Notes: generated by a model from the letters alone, not told the origin. A stretch of 64,000 bases of DNA from Pogostemon cablin (GCA_023678885.1 CM042982.1:10044001-10108000), one strand, 5' to 3'. Numbered from the stretch's first letter, positions 1 to 11,484 are shown. Numbers and translations are program-made.

Positions 1-1351
1 TTTGGTGTCCGATCCAAAGATATCCGTTTCCATTTAAGGAAGGCATGGGTATCCCTTACAAGCTAAGATTTCCCTTAAACAACCTTGTAGACTTAGAAAA
101 ACTGCACTGAGCTTGGTGTGACTCAAATCTTAATATGATTTGTTCACTGCCTCTAACAAATCATCTATAGTTTCTGCTGCAGTCTGCACATGTAATGACT
201 GTAAAGCCCAAAACCAACCCAAATCATTCACATTAGTGTCTCGACTTTGAGGGGATTGAAAGACTAGATGGAATTTGAATCCGTCTGAGCTTGCAACCTC
301 TCTCTATTCTGGGTTAGTGTCCTTTATATGAGGCTTTGCATTATCTTATTGAATAAATATTTCCTTACTAGCTCCAACTGGCCATTTAGCTTTAATAGCT
401 GGTAACACCTGAAATCAATGTCACCAATAAGGATTTTTACAATAATTCTTATCCAGGAAATTGATTTCAGGTTTAGCTACTCAATGATGAACACAATCTG
501 AGAGTTACACACACTTAGATAAATATATGCAGCTTTAAATGAAATTACCTGACTGATCAATACATTTTTTGTCAGTCTTTGTGACTGACAGTATTGCCTT
601 TGTTTCAATTGTACCTGTCTCTCTGTTTTTTTAATTCCTTTGTCCTGAAACTTTTTCAGTAAATGGAAAAATACCTATTTTTTCCATCAAATATGCACTC
701 ACCCATAGAATCATAAGCAGGTCTGGCCACTACACATAGGAACATAACCTTTATGATAAAACTTTTGCTTTGACATGCTCTATATGGTTCTGTTTCCTCT
801 GTAGTTAAGTAGTATCTCTCTAATGCTCTTGTGAGAAAGAACCACTTCTCATCTATGTGTACATTTTGTGTCATGCTCTTAAACTTGATAATTTTGTCCT
901 CTCTAATCACCTCTAATGCATCTAGACAGAATTTCATCCTACTTATCTTGTTATTCTCAGACACAGCTGGCTTGATTGCATTAGTATGTGCTCTCATCAG
1001 CTCTTTTTTAACCCAATCACCAACTAGAACCTTAGAGACCTTCATTTCTTTTGCTATGCTTCTATATGTTCATCTTTTCTTCAACTCAATGATTTCCAAC
1101 TTGTCCTTATCATACTTCTTGCTTATTGGATGCTCTCTTTATGTTTTTTTATTCACTACATGAATAGCCATACCTGCAGCCATTTGTTGCTTTGCTCTTG
1201 CCCATATACTTCTAACGGTTTTTCTTGATACACCAAATGTAGAAATGGCCTTAGTGATTCGGCCATGTGAAGCTTTGCCATTTGATAAACCTACCAACAT
1301 GAATTGAACAATAGCATTAAGCTCATTTGTACTTAGATTTTTTTTTGTCAT
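1..1351 (-). pseudogene. Plant mariner-like transposase, broken
   Basis: The start codon is at 1351. Residues 1-70 (1139-1351) form the N-terminal helix-turn-helix part, with the words FGVSRKTVRSIW. The frame then breaks between 1139 and 1045. The catalytic domain resumes at 1045-656 with VHIDEKWFF, which carries the first catalytic Asp, followed by RYYLTTEETEPYR and FIIKVMFLCVVARP. A stop at 656 breaks it again. Further blocks can be read between about 330 and 1, including VNDLGWFWALQSL near 190-232, whose Asp corresponds to the last D of the plant DD39D triad. The family cuts and pastes TA-flanked elements. At least two frame breaks make this copy inactive, and its last codons may lie outside the window. 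Confidence 0.85.
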
Positions 1352-1842
1352 TATGTTGGTTGGAAGAAACTTAAATTTCTTTTTGCAGGTGTAAATATAT
1401 TTATGGTGTAATTTAGGAGGGAATTAGAACATGTGTTGGAGGGAATTAGAAATTGATATGGAGGGAATTTTGATTAACATATTGGAGGGAATTGAAAATA
1501 TAATTTAGACCTAACATATGTACTTTTAATTTTAATTTTTGGACATGTAATGTTACTTTAACATGTGTACATAATTTTTTTTATATTTAATGTAGTGTAC
1601 AGAATTTGATTAACATATGTACGAATTTTGTGGCCCCACCAGTAAAGTGTGATGTGGGATTTGAGTTTGTACAGTTATCGATTAATCACTTTTTGGAGTG
1701 ATTAACCAATTCAAAAACTGTTTTAAAGTAAGGGTATTTAAGTAAAAGTACACACTCCAATTACCCACTATACATTTAATAATAATGCTCTTTAATCTAC
1801 GCGTAAAAAGCAAACGGTTACGTTTGCACCTGACGGAGGGAG
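1..1842 (-). mobile_element. Mariner-like element (Tc1/mariner), truncated by window start
   Basis: The right terminus is the inverted-repeat end GACGGAGGGAG at 1832-1842, followed by TA at 1843-1844, the usual Tc1/mariner target duplication. The minus strand inside encodes plant mariner transposase blocks in order. About 150 bp of sequence inside this terminus, with a run of AATAATAAT followed by TTAATCTACG and CAAAAAGCAAA-like words, is shared with the Stowaway MITEs of the window. The other terminus lies to the left of base 1. The element is dead because the transposase frame is broken. Confidence 0.85.
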
Positions 1843-1844
1843 TA

Positions 1845-3820
1845 CTATGTAAACTCTATGAATAAACATTGAAAAGGGAGTTTTTTATTCACACCAAGTT
1901 AATAGTACTATTTTATAGGCTTTACATACTTACTAAAAATAAAAGAATTTTTTCGTACTAATAGCATTTAAATGGATTTGATTTCTTTCTAAGCTCGTTA
2001 ATTAAAAGTAAGAGCTCCTTGGATCACAATCTAAGAAGGAAATGAATTAAAATATCACATGAAATTAATTTATAAATAATTAAGATAATTATTATACTAC
2101 TCATTCCATATCTATAACGTTTATAGATATTATTAATCTATTTACAAAAAAAGAATGTAACTCGCTTGGTGAGACGTCTTAATTAGTAAATATAACGTTA
2201 TATTAGGATGAGATTATTTAAAAGGGGCGACTATTTACACCCCGAATTTACTTAACGAATCTCATAATTTATAAATTAAAAATATATTTATGTGAGAAGA
2301 AGTAAATATCCTTATAAGAAATATATTACTTGATTTATTACTAAACATGCCCCTAAAATTACAAACCATACCCCAAATTTTTATTAAATGAAGAAATATT
2401 GAATGGGTATTTCAAACCCCGGCGACACCTAGTTCCCGATGGCCCTAACGATCTCTGCGTATTATTAATCAGACTCATTAATACGTCCCACTGACTAATC
2501 ATCCATCGTCTGCACCTAGTCAAGAAAATGGTACATTACGGACAAGAAGTTTGATGATACTAATGCTTGAGTATGTTTTGGCAGGAGTTTGTGTAAGGAA
2601 GGAAGTTTGAATTTTGAAATAGTGAAGGGAAAATAGTGGTGTATTTGAGGGGGATAACCCGAGAGTGGAGAAGGGAGTGGTGGTGCCACCAGAATGATTC
2701 TTATAAACGGCGAAGTGGACGCGGAATTTTCAATCCCGCATTCCCCATTAATCCGTAACTATTGTTACACGCATTCGCTGCATCATCTCTCAGATCCAAG
2801 GCGGTCACCTTCGATGATATCCTGATTAATTATTTTTTAGGGTTTGTTCATCAATTTTGGGGTAAATAAATTTAATTTTAATTAAAAAGACAAAACGGTC
2901 ATGGATGAAGTATGTTTAGTAATTGGTGCTTATTTAATGTAATTTTACTTTAGTGGGGTATATTTAATAATTGAGATTTGTTTAGTAAATGTGCGTTAGC
3001 TCACCTTTTATTTATGAAAGATAGGAAGATGGAAATTCCAAACATCAAGGGTTCCACCCCTAATTTTCTACAATTAGAATTTATAGAAAAATGGGTAGCT
3101 TCAAAGGCTTCTGTCCCCTGTTTAAAATAGACATGTTTTTTTGAGGGGTGGAATAAAATTAGTTGAATTGATTTATAGTGAGTGTGAGTAGGAATCTTGG
3201 GACGATAATTAATGAAATTGTATAAATTGGATGTAACGTGTGACAGGTTGTCATATAGTTGAATTGGATCCTCAAACTATGACAATATTTTGGGTTTCGT
3301 AAGGAGAAGGGAAACTCCATATCCCTTTTACTGTGGTTCACAAATTTTTTCTTTATTAATATTTTAATTGGATTTAATTTTATTGTTTTCGTATGTGGAA
3401 CATTTATGAGTTAAAAATATCTTCATGAATTCAGTTTTTCTTTTTCTTTTTTAATTTTTAAATTTTTTAATTTTTATGAAAAGAATACTCTCGTGTAAGA
3501 TGTGATATTAATAAATTATTAAGACTGAATTTATGAGATGTAAAATTAATGCCATTTTCAATGCAGGAGTAATTTTTTAATTAGAGAAAATATTTGGGTC
3601 ATATTATTGTTTTCTTGTTAAATCAAACTCTAAGCACACATTATAATCTATAAGTGTGATTAAGAAAAGAAAAGTTTAAGTAAGAGTAATTAATTACAGG
3701 AAGGTATAAAGGATAGTTTAACAAAAAAAATGAAAATCCTTTTAGAAGAAATTACAACTTTTTCTATTCAAGTTCATAATAGTAAATACTCCACATTCTT
3801 TCTTCCTTCTATTTAAATTA
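1845..3820. other. AT-rich intergenic sequence, no gene seen
   Basis: No coding frame is supported. A segment near 2228-2390 starts GGGGCGACTATTTACACCCC and loosely resembles the ends of the long-TIR element at 42987-43235, so it may be a decayed relative. The stretch 2560-2830 is richer in GC than its surroundings, with a TATAAA-like word at 2703, and could be a stray promoter or leader. No coding sequence follows it. Confidence 0.4.
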
Positions 3821-3823
3821 GTA

Positions 3824-4087
3824 CTCCCTCCTTCCCAGAAATATTGACGCATTTTTTTTTGCACAGAAATTAAGGAGTATTATAATTTAATATAAAGTAA
3901 AGTGAGAGAAATAATATTTAATATATATTGGGTAGTTGTATTAGTGGTGAGTGTGATGTGTGCGTGGACCCATGTAAATAAATAAATTATTTTTGTGTGG
4001 GTCTCATATTCTTAAAAAGGAAATATGTCAATTTCTATGGGACAACTCAAAAAGGAAAGTATGTCTATATCTTTGGGACGGAGGGAG
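3824..4087. mobile_element. Stowaway MITE
   Basis: The element runs from CTCCCTCCTTCCC to GGGACGGAGGGAG and is flanked by TA on both sides (3822-3823 and 4088-4089). The interior is AT-rich with the family words AAATTAAGGAGTAT and GGGTAGTTGTATTAG. It has no coding capacity and depends on a mariner transposase in trans. Confidence 0.88.
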
Positions 4088-4142
4088 TACTTGTTATTTT
4101 AGAATACTTCATTTATAAAATTAGAAGGCTCCCAAAATATTA

Positions 4143-4373
4143 GAGTTGGTCTCTTGTGTCTCCGGGTGCACAAAGTGGGTAAGAGTACAACATTTTGTTC
4201 TAAAGAATATATACTTTAATTAATAAGGGTACACAATTTTCTTCTAAAGGGTATACACTTTTATTTATTTATTTTTATTTTTTTCATGAAATAAAGGGTG
4301 CAAGTCCTTGTACTAAAATGTACACTATTTAATACTAAATGGTATATGTGCGCACGAGTCACAAGTTTTTGCC
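4143..4373. mobile_element. Mutator-type MITE with 9-bp target duplication
   Basis: The element is 231 bp long and flanked by exact copies of AAAATATTA (4134-4142 and 4374-4382). A 9-bp duplication is the hallmark of Mutator-like elements. The right end read outward is GGCAAAAACTTGTG; the left end is a diverged form. The interior has short words around TACACTTT and TAAAGGGT that are shared with the copy at 11485-11760. It is non-coding. Confidence 0.8.
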
Positions 4374-4462
4374 AAAATATTAAAAACTTATTTAGTAGTC
4401 ATTATTATTAAGTATTATATATTATTTTATTTTTCTTACGAATTCATGTTAAACTATTTTTA

Positions 4463-4656
4463 TGAGGCAAACATTTGAGATGGGATGAAGTGACGGATAA
4501 AAAGTAAAAATATTTTAATAGAAAGTGACATTCAATTACTGAAAAAATGATATTAATGTAATGAACTATTTTATGAAAAATTTATAATATAAATAAAAAT
4601 TGATTATATTTTCAAGAAAAAATAATGATTAATTTTAAGACATTTTCACGCAAATG
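4463..4656. mobile_element. Diverged Mutator-type MITE relic
   Basis: The left end GGCAAACATTTGAGATGGGA and the right end CACGCAAATGTT resemble the ends of the 44741-45097 family. The interior has the same AAAAGTGATA and TGAACTATTTTATGAAA words. No clear target duplication was found, so the boundaries are approximate. Confidence 0.5.
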
Positions 4657-5411
4657 TTACTTATCTTTATTTTATAGTCTTTATTTTATTTTATTTTTTG
4701 GAAAAGTGCCTATTAAAATAAAAAATGTATACCATGAAAACCAGTTTCATATAAAACTTTTGTACCCACCCAATTCTAGGACTAATTACATTTAGACTTT
4801 TAAAATTAATATTAAATCCAAATCTATGTTTATTTTGGGTTTGGAATTAAAAAAAAATGCATTTAAGAATAGTTGAATTTAATAAATATAACAATTAATG
4901 TTAATCTTTGAGAATTTAAGTATGAGAGATTTTAATTTTATTTCATATTAATTGATGTATAAGAGGTAGGATTGATGTATGTGAGAGGGTAAGTGGTGAT
5001 GTATGTAAGGAGTAAGTGGAGTTTATGTAATGTGATTTTACTAGTTAACCCAAACTAAAATAAAATAAAAAAATGAATTATATAATTCTAAATTTGGAGT
5101 AAAAAATAAGAACAATTATAACCTATAATTCATAAAGAGTTGATATCATGTGCACTGTCTATTAATTCTTTTTTCAATAGTGTAAATGTGTTTTAACAAA
5201 TGTATATTTTTTTTACATTAAAATTTTCATTAAAATACTAATAGAAATTCGCTAATAAAATGTACTATAAGTTTTTATTTATTAGTGTATATATATTTTT
5301 TCATTAATGTATAAGTTTTAAATGTAATGCACGACGCATCCGGATGCACATGAGAATTCGTCATTCATAAATATTAAGTTCTAGGAACAAAATAAGTTAT
5401 AAATCACATAT
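4657..5411. other. AT-rich intergenic sequence, no feature recognised
   Basis: I see only AT-rich sequence without a sustained frame, terminal repeat or RNA gene. Confidence 0.5.
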
Positions 5412-5417
5412 TTCATA

Positions 5418-5612
5418 TGTCCGCTTTAAAGAGTTTTTTTTTTTCATTTTGGGTGTCCGCCCCCAAAAAGTCTCATTTCTTTTTATACACACATAAGATT
5501 CACACACACACCCAATAATACAACTACTAACTATACATTAAATTATAACAATAATAATAATACTATTTAATCTACTGCAAAAAGCAAATGAGACCTGAAC
5601 GGGATGAGTACA
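5418..5612. mobile_element. Diverged Stowaway MITE
   Basis: The interior matches other Stowaways of the window: TTTTGGGTGTCCGCC near the left end, CACACACCCAATAATACAAC, then TTTAATCTACTGCAAAAAGC near the right. Both terminal CTCCCTCCGTCC repeats are mutated, the right one to GGGATGAG, so the ends are approximate. The 75-residue reading frame starting at 5588 runs across its end and is not a gene. Confidence 0.6.
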
Positions 5613-5674
5613 AATTAAGTGTAAGGGATTATTTGGTATGGATTACTATTGTTTATTTATATTACTCCCTAATA

Positions 5675-5784
5675 CTCCCTCCATCCGTCGGAAAGGTATA
5701 CATTTTGCTATTTTGGGCGTTCTCATCAAAGTTATATATTTATCTTTTTAAATACATGAGACCCACACACATCACTTATACATT
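5675..5784. mobile_element. Left half of a Stowaway MITE
   Basis: The terminus CTCCCTCCATCCGTC at 5675 is preceded by TA and followed by typical family sequence (GGGCGTTCTCAT, GAGACCCACACACATCAC). Homology stops where the TTGTTTGGTA element begins at about 5785. The right half was not located next to it. Confidence 0.6.
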
Positions 5785-6296
5785 TAGAGGTTGTTTGGTA
5801 ACATTGATTAGCTAGGTATTGATGCACTATACCACATAATATCACGTTTGTCTCGACGTATTCATAATACATATGACGTAGTATTAATAATACTCTTTTC
5901 TTGGCATACCATCTCAAGAGGTGGGATACACAATATCATAATTTAATACCTAAGTATAAAATGTAATTTTACCTTTATACCCTTATCCAATAATAATAAT
6001 AAATAAAAATAAAAATTAATAATTTATTAATAATATTAAATATAAATAATAATAATAATAAATAAATAATAAATGATAATATGAATCATTATTATTATTA
6101 ATAAATAATAGGAGTAATAATAATTAATAATAATAATTAATTAATAATAATAATAAATAGTAATAAATAATTAATAATAATAAGGGGTAAATATGTCATT
6201 TAACTAATTATTCCATTTGTTAATACTTAATAACAAACATAAAAATAATAATATCTAGTTATCCACAATCTCATTTTTTTCATAATACCAAACAAT
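5785..6296. mobile_element. MITE-like element with TTGTTTGGTA inverted ends
   Basis: The left end GGTTGTTTGGTAACATTG and the right end ATACCAAACAAT are inverted relatives. Between them lies a core made largely of AAT trinucleotide repeats (5990-6190). Such ends are common in PIF/Harbinger and hAT MITEs, but the target duplication could not be fixed, so the superfamily is open. Confidence 0.5.
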
Positions 6297-6300
6297 AATA

Positions 6301-6795
6301 CTCCCTCCGTCCCGGGTATTTTTACCTGTTTGTACGAGCACGAAAATTAAGACGTTTTATTTTTTTAATATATAATGTAAGAAAAAATATGGATAAATTA
6401 GTAATTTAAAAAGAAAAAGTAAATAAAGTTGTTGAGAATAATGAATAAAGTGTAAAAAATTAATTAAAGTTGTTGGGATTGTAAAAAGTACTCCCTCCGT
6501 CCCGCCCAAATATCATCATTTTACTATATTGGGCATCTCATCCAAATTGCATCATTTCACTCTTTTAATAAAAATGACCCACCACTACCAATCACATCTC
6601 TCTAATACACATACCCACTTTACATAAAATAATAATACTTCTTAATCTACGTGCAAAAAGCAAATGATGCACTTTGACTGGGACGGAGGGAGTATGTAAT
6701 AAAATATTATGTATTTTTATCATAAATGGAATGGGTAAAAATATGTGGGATATTTCAAAAAGAAAAGTGGATAAAAATGCGTGGGACGGAGGGAG
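6301..6795. mobile_element. Stowaway MITE, interrupted by a second Stowaway
   Basis: The element starts CTCCCTCCGTCCCGGG and ends GGGACGGAGGGAG, flanked by TA. It belongs to the subfamily with GGGTATTTTTACC at the left and AAAAATGCGTGGGACG at the right, which is also present uninterrupted at 17321-17613. Comparison with that copy shows that 6491-6692 is a later insertion. Confidence 0.88.
6491..6692. mobile_element. Stowaway MITE nested in another Stowaway
   Basis: CTCCCTCCGTCCCGCCC opens the element and GGGACGGAGGGAG closes it, with TA on each side. It is 202 bp long. Its right subterminal part (TTAATCTACGTGCAAAAAGC) is nearly the same as that of the mariner-like element ending at 1842. The uninterrupted host sequence at 17321-17613 has a single TA-like site here, which supports a clean insertion. 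Confidence 0.9.
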
Positions 6796-7271
6796 TACAA
6801 TTAATCACGAATCAAACAAATCTCATTATACATAATTCTTTATATCTCATACTCACAAATAAACGATAGCTTAATATATGAATTCCAAATATTTCTTTAA
6901 TATAATTATTAATTATATATTAAATAATAATATTTTTAATAAAAAGTAAATGTTTACTTAATGAGTGAACGAAGGGAGTAATGTAAAGGGAAGAGGAAAA
7001 TTGGAATAGAAGAAAAATGATAGATGAGAGAGAGAAAGAGTAGTGTTTGTGGAGATTGCGGCTGAGGGTTTTTCTTTTCTTTTTGCCAAGTCTCGACTTG
7101 TGTTGGTTTGGACTCCACTTGGACTAGTCAAACCCGGTTGCGTCTCCCACTTGGACAACCTTTTTACACAACGCAAACTTCTTTAACCTCCAACTTCAAT
7201 TATTGTCTCCTTATCAATCAATCAAATCTCTACTTCAACCTCACATTCACCTTTACTGTTACACGGACCAA
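6796..7271. other. Intergenic sequence with a purine-rich tract
   Basis: 6975-7080 is purine-rich (GAGAGAGAGAAAGAG). 7080-7200 is of higher GC content and has short overlapping frames on both strands with no recognisable product. GAAGGGAG at about 6971-6978 may be a worn Stowaway end. I support no gene here. Confidence 0.4.
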
Positions 7272-8126
7272 ATTTATAATAATCATTATTCAATAATAAA
7301 TATAATTTTAAATAGTCACATTTCTTATATATAATTTTTATTAATCATATTTTGATGGACTCCCTAAATTATTTTTATAACTATCAAATAAATGATAACA
7401 ATAATGGGGATATGATTATATCAGTATTGACTGCATTAAATAGGGTGGTGAGATCACATTTAAAATTATAAGAAATATTTTTTTTAAAAAAAATTTAAAA
7501 GAAAATTGAAAAAATATTTCTTCTATTCGGCCAACACTAATTGTTCTATTCAGTCATAACTTTTTTTTCTAGAAAAATTAAAAAAAAATTGAAAAAAATA
7601 TTTCTTCTATTTGGCCTATTCAGCTAACAATTTTGTTCTATTCGCCCAACACTTTTTTTTAAAAAAAAAATTCGAAAAAAATATTTCTTCTATTCGGCCT
7701 ATTCGGCCAACACTTTTTTATCAAAAAAAATTTTAAAAAATTCGAAAAAAATATTTCTTCAATTCGGCCTATTCGGCCAACAATTTTGTTCTATTCGGCC
7801 AACACTTTTTGTTCTAATCGGCCAACACTTTTTTTCCAGAAAAAATTAAAAAAATTCATACGAATAAAATTAATGCATCTTTTGTATTTTAATAAAAAAA
7901 TATATTCATGAGGAATATAAAAATAACAAATTAATGAATTCAATAGACTGTAAAATAAATTATTGTATTTTTGTACTTTTTGGTCAAAAAGAGACCTCAA
8001 ACATGTGATCAATGGGTCCCTTTCAAGGGCATTTTGGTCTGTTCCATTAAAAGTGGCTAGAATAAATTGTTTTTAAGATTTGTGGCTACTAAAAATTACT
8101 TTTAACCAAGAGTAGCTACTTTTTAC
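7272..8126. mobile_element. Long-TIR element with ATTCGGCC minirepeats (short family member)
   Basis: The left end contains ATTTTAAATAGTCACATTTC. The right end read inward on the minus strand is GTAAAAAGTAGCTACTC followed by TTTTTAGTAGCCAC. Both match the left end of the element at 61990. The left subterminal part (TCAGTATTGACTGCATTAAA, AGGGTGGTGAGATCACATTT) also matches 62130-62200. The middle holds about ten degenerate copies of TTCTATTCGGCCAACAC. Long inverted ends suggest a Mutator-like element. No protein is encoded. Confidence 0.6.
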
Positions 8127-8358
8127 CATTATCACTATAAATAAAAGTGTTAATTGTTAATAAAATTCACTCTTTAATTTAATATTTGTAGATAATAAAT
8201 AAATTGTGGGTTAAAAAATAATGATAAATTTAATATTAAAGGTGGATGGAATGCAGTAATTTGTTAGATGTCATTTTCTTTTATAAAAATATGAACTTAA
8301 ATTTGAAACGGACTAAAAGAAAAAGTTTGAATTTGAAGTTGAGACGAAGAGAGTATTA

Positions 8359-8622
8359 CTCCCTCTGTCCCCTTGATAAGTGTTCGTTTGCTTTTTGCAC
8401 GTGAATTAAGGAGTATAATATTTTAAAGTGTAATGAGGTGAGAGAAATAATATTTTAATGTGTAATGGGTAGTTGTATTAGTGTTGATTGTGGGGCCATG
8501 TGTAGTGGTTGAGTATAATAATATTATTGTGTGTGTCACATCAATTCAAAAGAAAATGAATATTTTGTATTGAAATAGACCAAAATGGAAAAAATAAACA
8601 CTTATCAGAGGGACAGACGGAG
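8359..8622. mobile_element. Stowaway MITE
   Basis: The left end is CTCCCTCTGTCCCC and the right end AGAGGGACAGACGGAG, with TA on both sides. The inverted arms include TTGATAAGTGTT and AACACTTATCA. The element is non-coding and 264 bp long. Confidence 0.88.
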
Positions 8623-8624
8623 TA

Positions 8625-9297
8625 AAATATAGCACACACTTCCCTGCAACCAGTTGCATAAAATTGTTGTACATGTGTACAATCTTATACTTTTTCATTG
8701 GGATCTGTTATGAATATTATATCTCCCTCCAAATATAAGCTAAGGTCCAAGAGGAAAGATTGCAGACTTATAGAGATTATTGAGAGTTGAGACCAACACC
8801 ATCTGAATAGAAGCATTAGGCCGAGGATAAGGTTGGCCCACTAAAAAATCCAATAATAAGCAAAGGCCCAAAGGCCACGAATAATAAAAGCCCAAATTAG
8901 GCTAAACATATATACTCAATCGGCTTAAAACATAAGCTTGACATATTTACTATCTTTAGTTAGACTGACCTTATATAGGTTCGGTCCGACCGAGGATAAA
9001 TTCAGCTTACCCTCCAATGTGTGATTATTCAACTAAGAAGTTAATCAGATACAACATCTCAAAATGGATAGAAACATGTCACTCACTTCTTGTCTAAAAG
9101 GACACAACACAATGAACATTTTACACTCTCTGAACCATCGAAAATCCACCATAGGATTGGGACCACCTAGTGAAATTGGTAAATGTTATTTCACTGGAAA
9201 CGGTTACATCGAGTACTTACGTACGATGCGAATACAAAGTCTAGTCCCCCTATCCAACCTACTTAAGCAAAATGCTTAGGGTGAATAATAAAATACA
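8625..9297. other. Unassigned intergenic sequence, possibly LTR-derived
   Basis: 8741-9030 is moderately GC-rich, repeats the word CGAGGATAA and is full of GGCCCA words, in a style seen in plant LTRs. A similar style recurs at 25870-26120. No LTR boundary or primer site was found. The 71-residue frame at 9064 is not recognised. Confidence 0.3.
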
Positions 9298-10026
9298 TCA
9301 AGAATTCATATACAAAGACGCTATCTGAAGCATGATTCTATCTGCAATGTGTTTTGGAGACAGCATCCTTGTGCCATGCTGAAGGGCATTCCTTTCCATC
9401 CATATGTGATAGATCGTGGTAGCAAAGGTGATGAAAAGGAGTCTTCTTGCCTTTTTGTTGGTCCTCGTATCCTGGATGATCTTCCTGAAGGCGTCTGTGA
9501 CTGATGTCAGCCTTCGTCTTCTCCATCCAATCCATCTTCTGACTTGATCCCAAATATTTATGGTGTAAGGGCAGTAGAAAAAGATGTGCGATGTGGTCTC
9601 CTTATCGAAGCAGAAACCACATCGTTTGTCATCTCCCGTGCACCACACCCTATCCTTAGTAGCTACTCTGTCTCTATGCACCAGCCAGAGTCTGAAACTG
9701 TATTTCCTCACAATCCATTTGTGCCAAATCTGTTTGTAGACAAAGCTCGAGTCCGCTGTGTATCTACTCCTCAAATAATCATACATGCGACTAGCCTTGA
9801 ATACTCCACTGTCACTACACTTCTCCATAGTATCAATTACTCCTTCACTACCTTCAGATTCATTCCCGATGGTATTCCTAATAGCAATGAGCACTCTCCA
9901 TAAGTATGTAGAATTATTACCGGGAGAGGTCACTAGATCCGAACCTCCCCATCTCATATGATGCAACCTCATTGCTCCAGGAATTAGGACAACTATGTGA
10001 ATGTGAGCAAGTGTGATGGAATACAT
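9298..10026 (-). pseudogene. L1-like LINE reverse-transcriptase C-terminus (zf-RVT domain)
   Basis: An open frame of 242 residues carries the zinc-binding region found downstream of plant LINE reverse transcriptase: FKASRMYDYLRS, then KQIWHKWIVRKYSFRLWLVH, then CGFCFDKETTSHIFFYCPY, then IWMERNALQHG near the C-terminus. This gives the C-x2-C, His and Cys pattern of the domain. It is only the 3-prime end of a LINE. Endonuclease and catalytic reverse-transcriptase parts are missing, as expected after 5-prime truncation or later deletion. The first 60 residues do not look like LINE protein. Confidence 0.8.
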
Positions 10027-10324
10027 GGAATATATAAATAGTCAGCCTCATATATTTTCTGTTATGTTTTTCATTACTCCATCTTCACATAGCAAAGAGT
10101 GCTGAGAAGTTGAGGTTTTACAAAAATAGCATATATTGCAATACAAAGAGTGTTTGTCCCTATTCTCCATGAATCTCATTTGATGTGGCTTGGTTCTTAT
10201 ACTCCTGATCCATCTAAGCTACTCAAGCTAAGTTAACCCACTTCAACAATCTGCAAGAATCTACTATCAACATGGTCCATGACGTATTTTAATTCATTAA
10301 CATAATTCATTCTCCTCTTATATT

Positions 10325-10586
10325 CCCTCCGCCCTTGTATATACATTCACTTTGTTATTTTGGTCCGTCTCATTATAAAGTATCATTTTTTTTGTTAATG
10401 TTTTGTTAATGTGACACACACAAAAAAATACTAATTATTATACTCAACCCACTATACATGAGGCTCGCACTCAACACGAATATAACTATCTACTGCACAT
10501 TAAAATATTATATTCTTCAATTTTCTACACATTAATTACACTACTCTACGTGTAAAAAACAAATGAATACTAGAGGATAGAAGGAG
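10325..10586. mobile_element. Stowaway MITE, diverged ends
   Basis: The left end CCCTCCGCCCTTG at 10326 and the right end GGATAGAAGGAG are worn. The inner words TTGGTCCGTCTCATT and CTACGTGTAAAAAACAAATG match the family. TA flanks the right side. Confidence 0.72.
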
Positions 10587-10929
10587 TATCTATATGTATA
10601 TATGAACACACGTTATCATTCATTCTAAATAATTTTTAAGTTCACCTATACAGTAATAACAAAAAGCTATAAAAAATTATTCATTCATCTCAAGTTAAAA
10701 TTTAGTATATTTTTCGTTTTCGTTCATCTCATATTAAATTTTACAACCCAAAAAAAGAAATATTATATTAATTCTCAATCTTAAAAGTACATCTAATTAC
10801 AAATTTACTACTTTCACATAATACACATAACACACTTTATAATTTTTTTATTACCTAAAAAATACTACGTTACCCTCAAAAGATTAGTAAAGTTAATCAA
10901 AAAATAAATTTTCTTAAATTCCTATTTCT

Positions 10930-11290
10930 TTTTCAACCCCTCTTGTCCTAGGCCGACACTTCTAGCTTTCTTTTTTTCCTGTCGTAGGCATCCATTGTAA
11001 ACTGGTGATGTGATGATAAGTATGTCAAGTTGAATTAGAAATGAAAATAATGGATTAATGGAAGTCAAAACTTAGAGAATGAGTTCTCTTCGACCTTCTT
11101 TAACTGAGTTAGGGTGCTCCTTCGGGTAGTCGGAGAAAGCATGGATGAACTGGTCTTATGCTTTCGTTCCGCTTGCATAGGCTCCGCGAGAGTAGGCTGA
11201 TGAACTTATATGCGTGGGATGAAGAAGCATCGGTGGAAGGAGTGGCCTTCAAGTCTTTTTCTTTCCAGCAACCAAGCCCTCTCAAATGAG
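10930..11290. other. GC-richer inserted block of unknown origin
   Basis: This block interrupts copy 1 of the surrounding repeat and is clearly richer in GC than its flanks (for example GCTCCGCGAGAGTAGG at 11190-11205). A 67-residue minus-strand frame at 11109-11312 shows no family resemblance. Base composition and the lack of repeats would fit an organelle-derived insertion, but I recognise no organellar gene. Confidence 0.3.
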
Positions 11291-11484
11291 TACAAATTAT
11301 ATTTTCTAGCATAAATAATGATTTAGTATATTAAATAAAAATATTTACTAATTTTAAATAAATTTTATATTTGAAACATTTAAAATGAATTTTTTTTTAA
11401 AAAAATCTCAATCCTAAAAGTACATCTAATTGCAATTTATCAATCTCACCTAATACACATAATATTCTTTATAATTTTTTATTA

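Noticed and set aside
2560..2830. Promoter and first exon of an unknown gene
   Set aside because: There is a TATA-like word and higher GC, but no coding sequence follows in either direction.
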